Assembly: GCA_029866325.1 (NCBI GenBank)
Contig: JARWZO010000029.1
Span: 62,001-126,000, forward strand
Length of the DNA: 64,000 nt
Source: Fluviicola sp.
GTDB taxonomy: Bacteria > Bacteroidota > Bacteroidia > Flavobacteriales_D > Crocinitomicaceae
Reading direction: 5' to 3'
Part shown: positions 39,180 to 47,967 of the stretch, piece after piece
Position numbering within the stretch: position 1 is the stretch's first letter
Layout of the letters: each line of letters begins with the position of its first letter
Notes under the pieces: model-generated
Seen by the model: only the letters and a program-made list of their open reading frames with translations
What the model was told of the DNA's origin: nothing
Database searches by the model: none
Program-made: the position numbers and the translations under genes

Positions 39180-40847
39180 ATGACTAATTTCCTTTGGTCT
39201 AAATCAATACCCATGCGTCCATTTTTAAGAATTATCTTCCCCTTGCTGTTCATTTCGTGCCTGAATGCTCAGCAAGCCACCCACTCCGGACTTGTAATTA
39301 AAGTCGACACAGTGATTCCAACCACTGTTCCATATAATGAATTTCCTTCTCAACAAATTTTGGAAAACCATACTAGAACAATTTTGGTTGGTTCGCAGTT
39401 AGACCAAAAGATTGTTCCGACAGGTCAAAACAGTTTTCTCCAAACGGTGCATTTGGCTTATGCGCAGCATCATGATCTAATCTTATCGCCCGACGATATT
39501 TGGATTCAGATTGCATTGGGAGTTTCGCTTCATGTAAACGAACACTTCGATGCACTGCAAACCCGCGTTGTGAAATCAGCCGAAAAAGAGCAATTAGCGG
39601 TAAGAATGGATGATTTGGTTAATCTGAAGGAAGAAAACTGGCAGCAACTCGTTGATACCTTTGCGTTGATGGCCAAAGGAAAAGCGACAGATGCCTTTTA
39701 TAAAACCATGCTTCCCGAATTTTCGACTTCCACTGCCGAAACTAGAACCGTACTCAATACTATTTTATTGTCTTCCTTGAAAGAAGTGATCTCACTGACC
39801 GGAGCTTCGGGTTGCGGCATTCCGAACGTTGTATTGCTTGGAACACGCGAAGATTGGGTAAAGTTATTACAACATGTGGAACAATTAAATGCTTACAACC
39901 TTGAATTCTGGACGGTGGAACTTAAACCGATTTTACAGGAATTCATCAATGCTTTCGATGGAAAAGCGGATCGCGCGTTTTGGCAACGCATGTACAAATA
40001 CCGCGAAGAATACCAGGTGATGGATATGAACGGTTGGCTTTCGAAGTTCTTCCCCTATTTCACCCGATCAGAATGGATGCATGGAGATCGTTTGCACGCG
40101 TATATTGAAACGCATCCGGAAGCCGCAGAAGCAGAAGGCGTATCGGTGACCTACTATTACCGAAATCCATATTTAACCGGAAACGACTACTTAAACCATT
40201 CCATTGATATTCGTGATTTACCCGATGCTGTTTGTGAGATTCCTTTGGTCTGGAACAATTTTTACAGTAATGATCCTGCAGAACAGCATCAGGAGTTGAC
40301 GCTATGTGCCGGTTTTATTGGTGCTGAACAAGAGAATTTAGCATTAAAACCACATGCAGCTTGGTACATTGTGAAACCACTGCCAACAAGTGATCAAACT
40401 TCAGAAAACTTCGAGAATTGGAGTAGTCCATATGCCGGAAGTTTTGAAGACGATTTCGCTACGCGCATTTGGTCAGACAGCATACACACGGGAAAACCGG
40501 TCAACGCGATTTATGATCCCGAGCATTGTCGCTCAACCCAGCTAGGAAAAGAAGCCTTGAAAAAAGAACTAGCGCAGCATTTGAAAACGACCTTTCCCAA
40601 CGATGAGTTAAAAGGCACAACGTTAAAGCTCCTCATCTCCCACTTCGGACATTGCGCCTCGGTAGAAATTGTTGGTGGAAAATTATCGGATGCTGCGCGT
40701 GTGGAACTGGAGCTAAAAATGAAGAAGCTAAATCATGGTTTTCGTCCTACGATCATTACTACAAGCGAAGAAAATGCGTTTGAAATGCGGGATGTGGAAT
40801 ATCCGCTAAGTTTTCCGGCCAATTCGGTGTTTGTTGTGGAGTTTTGA
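39180..40847 (+). CDS. DUF4419 domain-containing secreted protein
   Basis: HHDLILSPDDIWIQIALGVSLHVNEH; TGASGCGIPNVVLLGTREDWVKLLQHVEQL. A start at 39213 (MRPFLRIIFPLLFISCLNAQ) would give a cleaner signal peptide. Confidence 0.88.
   Translation: MTNFLWSKSIPMRPFLRIIFPLLFISCLNAQQATHSGLVIKVDTVIPTTVPYNEFPSQQILENHTRTILVGSQLDQKIVPTGQNSFLQTVHLAYAQHHDLILSPDDIWIQIALGVSLHVNEHFDALQTRVVKSAEKEQLAVRMDDLVNLKEENWQQLVDTFALMAKGKATDAFYKTMLPEFSTSTAETRTVLNTILLSSLKEVISLTGASGCGIPNVVLLGTREDWVKLLQHVEQLNAYNLEFWTVELKPILQEFINAFDGKADRAFWQRMYKYREEYQVMDMNGWLSKFFPYFTRSEWMHGDRLHAYIETHPEAAEAEGVSVTYYYRNPYLTGNDYLNHSIDIRDLPDAVCEIPLVWNNFYSNDPAEQHQELTLCAGFIGAEQENLALKPHAAWYIVKPLPTSDQTSENFENWSSPYAGSFEDDFATRIWSDSIHTGKPVNAIYDPEHCRSTQLGKEALKKELAQHLKTTFPNDELKGTTLKLLISHFGHCASVEIVGGKLSDAARVELELKMKKLNHGFRPTIITTSEENAFEMRDVEYPLSFPANSVFVVEF
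40811..40845 (+). repeat. direct repeat copy 1 (3' end of the DUF4419 gene)
   Basis: TTTTCCGGCCAATTCGGTGTTTGTTGTGGAGTTTT; 33/35 to 41080-41114. Confidence 0.9.
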
Positions 40848-40905
40848 CCATGATGTTTAATCTTTTAGAGATAGATCTTTAACTTAGCGATACAGCTAAC
40901 GAACG

Positions 40906-41055
40906 ATGAATTACAAGCTATCATTTCAGGAAAGAGCCAAGTTAGGTTTGCAGCAATTATCCAAGCAATCGCCGGTGACCTTATCAGAAGCAAGGGAACA
41001 AGCGAAATGGCTAAAAACGTCAAGCAGTTCAAAAAACAAGAAACAAAAGTCTTAA
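40906..41055 (+). CDS. small protein, 49 aa, unknown function
   Basis: MNYKLSFQERAKLGLQQLSKQSPVTLSEAREQAKWLKTSSSSKNKKQKS*; complete ATG-to-stop ORF below the track cutoff. Confidence 0.5.
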   Translation: MNYKLSFQERAKLGLQQLSKQSPVTLSEAREQAKWLKTSSSSKNKKQKS

Positions 41056-41079
41056 AATCAGTTATTTCAGAAAAGTCGG

Positions 41080-41114
41080 TTTTCCGGCCAATTCGGTGTT
41101 AGTGGTGGAGTTTT
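41080..41114 (+). repeat. direct repeat copy 2 (orphan copy of the DUF4419 3' end)
   Basis: TTTTCCGGCCAATTCGGTGTTAGTGGTGGAGTTTT. Confidence 0.9.
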
Positions 41115-41131
41115 AATGCTACCGCTTCTTT

Positions 41132-41686
41132 TCAGTAGAGCGAGTAACCGCTGTTCGTTGTAAGATGATATTTCCGGTTAATTGTTTCAGCATTCCCCGG
41201 ATCTTCTAGCAATAAATAGCTTTCATACATATCAATAGCAAATTGTTTGCTAAGAAAATGCCTGTCAACGAAACGCTTGCCATGCTCAATTTCCAGCTTA
41301 AAATACGTCTGCGCATTTTCAAAATCGCCCGAAAAATAATACAACATTCCTGTGGATAGGAAAACGCCGGGCAATTCGTGATCAAGTGTACAAGCATGTT
41401 TGTACAAGACCAATGCCTCTGCTTCCCTGTGCAAACACAGATAGGTATTCGCTAGGTAAATGAATTCCATGGCAACAGAATCGGTTCCGTACCATAACTT
41501 AACGGTTGGTTTTTCAGCATAAAATTGTTCAACCGACTCAATTGGCTCAATTTCAACTTCTTTATTCCTCACCAGAGCAGCAAAGTACCACGAAAAGACA
41601 AATCCTGCCAAATAAGCGATTAAAATCGAGCGCATTAAAGATTGTTTTCTTAAAAGTAAGAGGAATACGTCTATTTTTGCACCCAA
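41132..41686 (-). CDS. TPR-like hypothetical protein with N-terminal TM
   Basis: SILIAYLAGFVFSWYFAALV TM; YLANTYLCLHREAEALVLYKHAC...LSTGMLYYFSGDFENAQTYFKLEIEH. Confidence 0.75.
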   Translation of the reverse strand: MGAKIDVFLLLLRKQSLMRSILIAYLAGFVFSWYFAALVRNKEVEIEPIESVEQFYAEKPTVKLWYGTDSVAMEFIYLANTYLCLHREAEALVLYKHACTLDHELPGVFLSTGMLYYFSGDFENAQTYFKLEIEHGKRFVDRHFLSKQFAIDMYESYLLLEDPGNAETINRKYHLTTNSGYSLY

Positions 41687-41697
41687 ATACAGAAATC

Positions 41698-42489
41698 ATG
41701 GAAAAAATTGGAATTATTGGCTGCGGAAATCTTGGTTTATCATTGGTAAAAGGATTTCGTAAACAATACCCCAATGCCGTGATTTACGGTACACGCAGAA
41801 ATCCGGAGTTGTTGCAGGTATTTGCCGACGAAAAAACCATTTTTACTTCCGATAACGCTCGTGTTTTGCGCGAATGTGATACCATCATTCTTGCATTGAA
41901 ACCGTACACCATTTTGGATTTCGTTTCACAGTTCGCAGGTGAATTTAATGCTTCGCGTCACACGATTATCTCTGTGGCAACAGGCAAAACACTCAACGAA
42001 TTGGCGGCCGCGCTTGGGAATGGATCTTACTCGCTTTACCGCGCCATGCCCAATACTGCGGCCGATGTGCAGGAAAGTATTACGGCTTTGAGTTCGCTCA
42101 ACGATCCGCTCAACAAAAAAGCAGCAGTCGAAGAATTGTTCAACGCCATCGGACAAACGGTTTGGATAGACGAACAACTGATGGAATCAGCTACTATCCT
42201 TGGAGCTTGCGGTATTGCGTATGCGTTGCGCTTCATCCGTGCGATGATCCAAGGCGGAATTGAAGTTGGATTCGACGCCAAAACAGCCAATACCATTGTG
42301 AGTCAAACGGTGAAGGGTGCCGCGCAGTTGCTTATCCAAAACGGACTTCACCCGGAAGAAGAAATCGATAAAGTAACCACGCCGAAAGGATGCACCATTG
42401 TGGGATTGAACGAAATGGAACACAGCGGGTTTAGCTCGGCGTTGATTAAAGGGATTGTGACGTCGTATCAGAAGATTGAGAGGAAGTAG
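41698..42489 (+). CDS. proC: pyrroline-5-carboxylate reductase
   Basis: MEKIGIIGCGNLGLSLVKGF; RAMPNTAADVQESITAL. Start 41698 avoids overlap with the divergent gene. Confidence 0.92.
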   Translation: MEKIGIIGCGNLGLSLVKGFRKQYPNAVIYGTRRNPELLQVFADEKTIFTSDNARVLRECDTIILALKPYTILDFVSQFAGEFNASRHTIISVATGKTLNELAAALGNGSYSLYRAMPNTAADVQESITALSSLNDPLNKKAAVEELFNAIGQTVWIDEQLMESATILGACGIAYALRFIRAMIQGGIEVGFDAKTANTIVSQTVKGAAQLLIQNGLHPEEEIDKVTTPKGCTIVGLNEMEHSGFSSALIKGIVTSYQKIERK

Positions 42490-42531
42490 TAAATCCATTT
42501 TATGCTATTGGTAATTGAGTTACAATGAACG

Positions 42532-42566
42532 ATCTCCTTGCTGCAACACGCAGGTGGAGATTTTTA
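42532..42566 (+). terminator. probable terminator after proC
   Basis: ATCTCC...GGAGAT-TTTT hairpin. Confidence 0.5.
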
Positions 42567-42665
42567 GCATTGGAACTTCATCAAAATTACAGAACTTTGA
42601 TTCAGCACTTCACTTTCATAGAGCAGCTGCACTCGCTTGCGTAAAGGTGCTGTAACCCAACGTAT

Positions 42666-44714
42666 TTATTTTACTAGTCTTAATTGTGCTGATATTTTTT
42701 CGTCAATTAATTCCGCATATTCTGCTTCAAATTTTTCTTTGACATTCTTGTCTTTTACGCTTAATTTGTTTGATAAATATCCTAGTTTTCTATTGTTTTG
42801 TTCTATAATTTCTGCCCACTCCATCACATAAACTTCAATATTCTTTTCAACTTTCTTTTCATACAAAAACGGATTATCAGGATATGATTCTCTTCTCGAT
42901 TTTGTTTGAGATTTAGCGAATTTCGTGAGTTTTGAAGATATTAAAATAAGTTTGTATTTAACCTTATCGCTTGGAAAAGCAGCGTTATCTTCAATTGTAA
43001 AGGCGTATCTATTTATTTGATTTAGTTCTTTTTCACTAATAGCACACTTCGGAGATTTAAGTTCTACAATCATTATTTCTCTTTCTCCAGAATCTGTTAT
43101 TTTTTCATTAAAAAAGAATAAATCAGTAATATCATTTAATCCACTATCTTCTAATTCAATTAGATTTTTGTCTGCTTCAGTAGGTTCATAATCAAAGTAT
43201 TCTTTTCTCAATTCTTCTAAAATGTTGCCAATTTTCTTATCAGACCATAGTTTTGGAGTTCCATTATAGTTTTCCCCAAATAACCATAGTTGATTTTCCA
43301 CTATTTTATGTAATTGACTTCTTTCTTTTATATGTTTTGAAATATTTCCGTACGTTAATTCCTGTAGAAAATTTAAAAATTCTGTCTTTTCAGCTACAAC
43401 ACTTGCAAAATGAACAACATCTTCCAAATCAGTTTTTTCTAGCAAGTGATGAAATTTTTCTAAGCTATCATCCGACAACTTTAGAACTTTTTTAAATATG
43501 TATTCAATATTTCCATTTCCGATTGCCTTGTCAAGAAGAGGATATAGAAAGTTTCTTATTTTGTCATTTTTCTGAATTAACTTGTGCTCGTCTTCTAGAA
43601 GATAAGCTACCTTTTTAAATAATACTTCCTGTGATTTTGAGGCAGGATAATCGTTGTTTTGATATGGATAATATTTATCCTTCTCTAGACTTGCAATGAA
43701 TTTTTCAAATCTTTTATTTTTAGCCTTAAAGAAATTATTGACAGTATCTTTAATTGTATCTTTCAGATTTTTGACCTCTGCTTCTCCAAGAGTCTCTAGG
43801 TCAAGATTCCTGAATAAGTCTGAATTGAGTATTGGTGATTCTATATAAATGAACCAGGTGCCTAAATCTGGTGTGTACCAATCTGATGAATAAGTGTATT
43901 CGTGTGCAACACTTTTTAAGCCTGCATTATCAATTTGAAAAAAAACTTTGACCTTGTTAAGTGATGATTTAATGTTATAAAAATAAAAATTCAGATTATG
44001 GTTTTCTCCTTTTTTGTCCTCATATTCAATTGTTTTTTTACTAGGTTGTCCAATAACAAAATCATCTCTTTTTAATTCTATGCCATTAACAATGAATTTT
44101 ACAGTGCTATGGAAAATTTCATATGGATAGTGTTCAAAAATTGCTTGATTAATATTCTTTGATAGAAAGTTTTCATTCAACGAATTTCGCTTGGCTATTT
44201 TTTCTTGTTTGTTGTGATGGAGTTGCTCAATCACAACTTTGTAGTATGTTTTAACTTTATTGGATAAATATTCATAATCTACTTTAAATTCGGTTTCTTC
44301 GAGTTGTGCGTTATTAAAGTCAGTTGTATCAATGCTGAATTCTGTCCTTGAACATTGATTTTTGGTCTTATCAAACCCGACAGTGTCGATATGCATTAGT
44401 TCACCAATTTGTAGTGAACTGAATCTTCCAATTCCTTGACCTTTTTGTTTCGCCATAGTTCCGATTTCAAGAATTCTGTTGTCAAATTCATTAAATGGAA
44501 CTCCAAAACCATCATCTTTAATTTCTATACTTTTAATTGGTGACTTAATACTTGCAGAGTTTGTGTATTCTATATTGATTTCTATATTTTTAGAATCTGC
44601 TTGTATTGAGTTATTTATTAGCTCTCGAAATGCTTGAAAAGTATCTCGATAGTTTGTCAAAAGGTCTTTAATTACCCTTGTGTTTGTCGTTATTTTTTTG
44701 GTTGTCGTCTTCAT
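42666..44714 (-). CDS. GHKL (Hsp90/MutL/MORC-like) ATPase fused to PD-(D/E)XK-like C-terminal domain
   Basis: FRELINNSIQADSKNIEI (N box), IKDDGFGV (DxGxG), GQGIGRFSS; C-terminal TDLFFFNEKITDSGEREIMIVELKSPKCAISEKELNQINRYAFTI (D...ExK). Confidence 0.82.
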   Translation of the reverse strand: MKTTTKKITTNTRVIKDLLTNYRDTFQAFRELINNSIQADSKNIEINIEYTNSASIKSPIKSIEIKDDGFGVPFNEFDNRILEIGTMAKQKGQGIGRFSSLQIGELMHIDTVGFDKTKNQCSRTEFSIDTTDFNNAQLEETEFKVDYEYLSNKVKTYYKVVIEQLHHNKQEKIAKRNSLNENFLSKNINQAIFEHYPYEIFHSTVKFIVNGIELKRDDFVIGQPSKKTIEYEDKKGENHNLNFYFYNIKSSLNKVKVFFQIDNAGLKSVAHEYTYSSDWYTPDLGTWFIYIESPILNSDLFRNLDLETLGEAEVKNLKDTIKDTVNNFFKAKNKRFEKFIASLEKDKYYPYQNNDYPASKSQEVLFKKVAYLLEDEHKLIQKNDKIRNFLYPLLDKAIGNGNIEYIFKKVLKLSDDSLEKFHHLLEKTDLEDVVHFASVVAEKTEFLNFLQELTYGNISKHIKERSQLHKIVENQLWLFGENYNGTPKLWSDKKIGNILEELRKEYFDYEPTEADKNLIELEDSGLNDITDLFFFNEKITDSGEREIMIVELKSPKCAISEKELNQINRYAFTIEDNAAFPSDKVKYKLILISSKLTKFAKSQTKSRRESYPDNPFLYEKKVEKNIEVYVMEWAEIIEQNNRKLGYLSNKLSVKDKNVKEKFEAEYAELIDEKISAQLRLVK

Positions 44715-44731
44715 TTTAATATGTTGGGTAC

Positions 44732-44896
44732 TTTACAATTAACGAAACAAAACAACCATTTACAATCAATTATTATCTGATATATATCAGAATTTCAATT
44801 ATTTATACATCACAAAAAAACAGTCTTATTCGTGAATGTGTTTGTTCGTCAGTAAGTTTTGTTTCAATAGTAGCAATAAAAATTGAGTCTGCAAAC
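44732..44896 (-). repeat. cassette-flanking repeat, copy A
   Basis: Shares TTACAATT...AAACAAACA-like, TTCGTGAATGTGTTTGTTCGTCAGTAAGTTYTRTTTCAATAGTAGCAATAAAARTTGA...GCAAAC with copies B and C. Confidence 0.92.
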
Positions 44897-45093
44897 GCCA
44901 CCACCACTTTTGAAAGGGTTTCTGATTTATAGTGCGTACACAATAGCTTTAACCTACTCAGCGTTTCGCTGGCATATGAGGGTCGCGGCTTAGCGACTGA
45001 GTTTTATCCATTAGGAGAAAGCGAATTTAGGATATAACTTCTGCAATAAAGACAAAACTAGCGGTAGTGTGTGACAGCTGCTGGAGGTAGTTG

Positions 45094-45666
45094 TTATTTT
45101 CTTTGATACTTCATATTTCTAGTCCAAATTTCATTGTAGCGATGGACAATATTTCTATTAAAAAAATCTGAGGCTAAAAGAAATTCATCGTATTTAGGAA
45201 GCATTGTAGCCTTTAAATTTTTCACATCGAGATTGACCAATTCGCTAATAGTTTTTCCAGATGATAGCTTTACATTTATTATCAACCTTGAAAACATAAA
45301 GTCATCATCAGATAAATTTTCATTGAACTTTAAAATTTCTTTTTTTTCAATTGCCAAAATTTCCGGTTCACTTTCTTGTAGTTTAAGCATTGGATTTAAC
45401 GATTTGGAATAAACAATTCTTTGGTTATCAAAATTTCCTAAACCTAAATTTACTTCGACTATAGTTACAGGCCTTTTCCAAATATTAGCAATAAATGCAA
45501 CTAAGAAGGTTTCATTCTCGATTTTCTTTTCTTGACAATCAATAAAAAGTTTGATTTTCGATTCGTTTCTATCTTGAAAAATTTTAATTATTGCTAATAT
45601 GGTTGATAAGACAGCGCCCCATATGGCAATAATTAATTTTATGTTTTCATTGTCCATAAAAATCAA
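45094..45666 (-). CDS. hypothetical protein, single N-terminal TM
   Basis: IKLIIAIWGAVLSTILAIIKIFQ TM followed by a soluble domain; no recognised family. Confidence 0.7.
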   Translation of the reverse strand: MIFMDNENIKLIIAIWGAVLSTILAIIKIFQDRNESKIKLFIDCQEKKIENETFLVAFIANIWKRPVTIVEVNLGLGNFDNQRIVYSKSLNPMLKLQESEPEILAIEKKEILKFNENLSDDDFMFSRLIINVKLSSGKTISELVNLDVKNLKATMLPKYDEFLLASDFFNRNIVHRYNEIWTRNMKYQRK

Positions 45667-45698
45667 TTTTATGCGGTTTCATTACAATAACTGCCAAC

Positions 45699-45822
45699 TT
45701 TACAATTGATGAAATAAAACAAACATCTACAACCAATTCAGAAAACCCGCCTTATTCGTGAATGTGTTTGTTCGTCAGTAAGTTCTGTTTCAATAGTAGC
45801 AATAAAAGTTGAGTTCGCAAAC
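45699..45822 (-). repeat. cassette-flanking repeat, copy B (shorter, missing internal segment)
   Basis: TTTACAATTGATGAAATAAAACAAACATCTACAACCAATT...TTCGTGAATGTGTTTGTTCGTCAGTAAGTTCTGTTTCAATAGTAGCAATAAAAGTTGAGTTCGCAAAC. Confidence 0.92.
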
Positions 45823-45876
45823 ACAACTGCCTATTATGGTTTTCAGTGCCTTCATTTATTTGAAAACTTTTTACTG

Positions 45877-46266
45877 TTATCCAATAATACTTGAGTGTTC
45901 ACTATTTAATTTTCGTCTCTTAAATCTAAATTCATATTTTATACCGCCGTAATAAGAAATCTCTCCCTCCGGTGATTCATATTTATCTCCTGAAATTAAA
46001 TAAGTGTATATTTTATAACCTTTATATCTAAAAACACTTTCAATACCGAATGTTGATTTTAGTTCCCTTTTAGTGACATTATCATCAATTTTAATTTGAT
46101 TTAACAAATAATAAAAAGCAACAATTCTTTTTCCATTGTAAATATTGTTCTTGTCAATAAAGATTTCCTTATAAATTTTCAAGGAATCAATTTGAGAGAA
46201 GTAATGTGTATTTATTAATATAAAAAAAATCAAAATCCTATTCTTCATTTCATGAAGTTTTATCAT
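45877..46266 (-). CDS. small secreted hypothetical protein
   Basis: MKNRILIFFILINTHYFSQ signal-like start (internal ATG), unknown domain. Confidence 0.6.
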   Translation of the reverse strand: MIKLHEMKNRILIFFILINTHYFSQIDSLKIYKEIFIDKNNIYNGKRIVAFYYLLNQIKIDDNVTKRELKSTFGIESVFRYKGYKIYTYLISGDKYESPEGEISYYGGIKYEFRFKRRKLNSEHSSIIG

Positions 46267-46354
46267 TCATAATAAATTCAAATCGACTTAAAAATAAAAG
46301 CTACTCTATTTCCCCGAACCCGAAGTTATATTTTCGTCGAGCAGTGTGTATAAC

Positions 46355-46517
46355 ATTACAATTGGGGCAACAAAACAAACATTTACAACCAATTATTACT
46401 GAATATAAATCAGCATTTCAATCATTTATACATCACGGAAACCCTACTATCCGTGAATGTGTTTGTTCGTCAGTAAGTTCTATTTCAATAGTAGCAATAA
46501 AAATTGATTTTGCAAAC
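46355..46517 (-). repeat. cassette-flanking repeat, copy C
   Basis: ATTACAATTGGGGCAACAAAACAAACATTTACAACCAATTATTACTGAATATAAATCAGCATTTCAATCATTTATACATCACGG...GCAAAC. Confidence 0.92.
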
Positions 46518-46633
46518 ACAATGAACACTTTTTCAACTCCCATTTCATTAACTTCAAGCAAAAAATAATGCGGCAGTTAAACCTTTTTGACGAACACTAA
46601 TCAAAAGGCAGTAAACTAAATATAAGCTCTGTT

Positions 46634-47962
46634 ATGAAACCTATAAATACTCTTCTCCTACTTCCTCTGTTGTTATTTAGCAATGGGGTTTTTAGTCAAC
46701 TATCAAGCGTTATCACCTGCTGGCAACAGAATACCACCAATCTTGGTTTCGCAAATGAGTTAACCAATGTGCAGGAAGTCAATTATTCTGATACGTATGT
46801 CTATGTAAAAACAGAAGACATCCCTTCATGGATTCCTGTTGGCTACAACTGGCCCAACAATCCGTGGTTTGCCGAGGCTATGGGGTATCAATTTCGCATT
46901 AGAAGAAACCCTATCCCGAATGTTGGTCCTATCACCTATACTGGTTATGGCCACATTGGACTTTGGAAAAATGGTTGTTCCATTTATAATCCGAAAGACG
47001 CGAAGCATTATCAGGATTCATTGACCTGGTTTCAGAACGCCTGGTTTTGGGAACATTTGATTTTGGAAACATTTGATCCTTGCATCGGACATCCAAATGG
47101 TTCCGGCGAATACCATACACACGTGAGTCCTTCTTGTTTGTACGATATTACAGACAGCACTCAGGTTTCACCCATAGTTGGTTATTCGTTTGATGGTTAT
47201 CCGATTTATGGTGGTTACGGTTATTCCGACCCAATGGATACATTATCTTCCATCAAACGATTAAAAAGCAGCTATCGCTTGAGAAATATTTCGGCCAGAA
47301 CAACTTTACCGGATGGAACCGTTTTACCGGCATCGCTTTACGGACCACCCATCGATACCAACACAGCAAGCCTCGATCCGCTTAATAACACACCCATTGC
47401 AGCTCCACTCGGCGCCTACATGGAAGATTATGAATATGTACCCGGTTTGGGCGATTTAGATGAACACAATGGTCGATTCTGCATTACAACCGAATACCCG
47501 AATGGAACCTATGCTTACTTTACAACGATTGATTGGGTCACAGACCGCTATAATACAAGTATAAAACCCGTTTTCCCTTATGTAATCGGACCAACTTATT
47601 ATGGTGAAGTATATCCGACAGATGGAAATACAGGTCCAAATTCAGGGTTTGTTGTGATCGATGAGCCCGTTACTCCTTATGTAAACGTTGTAGGACTAGA
47701 AGAGATAGAAGAAACATTAAACATCGAACTATTCCCCAATCCAACAGCTGGTCAATTGAATTTTCAACTGGAATCATCGCACTTTAACACAACGTATGTT
47801 GGAACGATTTATGACAAATGGGGAAAGATCGTTGAGCAAGGAGATATTGTACCCGGAAAAATGTATTCGTACAATGCAAGTGTCTTGGCAAATGGGGTTT
47901 ACTACCTGAAAATCACGACCAACGATAAAGTTTATACCCACAAGTTTGTTGTTTCAAAATAA
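46634..47962 (+). CDS. YHYH domain protein with T9SS sorting domain
   Basis: GHPNGSGEYHTHVSPSCLYD...IVGYSFDGYPIYGGYGY; C-terminal FPNPTAGQLNFQL...GVYYLKITTNDKVYTHKFVV. Confidence 0.88.
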   Translation: MKPINTLLLLPLLLFSNGVFSQLSSVITCWQQNTTNLGFANELTNVQEVNYSDTYVYVKTEDIPSWIPVGYNWPNNPWFAEAMGYQFRIRRNPIPNVGPITYTGYGHIGLWKNGCSIYNPKDAKHYQDSLTWFQNAWFWEHLILETFDPCIGHPNGSGEYHTHVSPSCLYDITDSTQVSPIVGYSFDGYPIYGGYGYSDPMDTLSSIKRLKSSYRLRNISARTTLPDGTVLPASLYGPPIDTNTASLDPLNNTPIAAPLGAYMEDYEYVPGLGDLDEHNGRFCITTEYPNGTYAYFTTIDWVTDRYNTSIKPVFPYVIGPTYYGEVYPTDGNTGPNSGFVVIDEPVTPYVNVVGLEEIEETLNIELFPNPTAGQLNFQLESSHFNTTYVGTIYDKWGKIVEQGDIVPGKMYSYNASVLANGVYYLKITTNDKVYTHKFVVSK

Positions 47963-47967
47963 GAGCT

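Noticed and set aside
42600-46600. Classical integron with attC sites
   Set aside because: Cassette-like layout, but I could not find convincing paired RYYYAAC/GTTRRRY attC ends nor an integrase in the window; kept only as a hypothesis.
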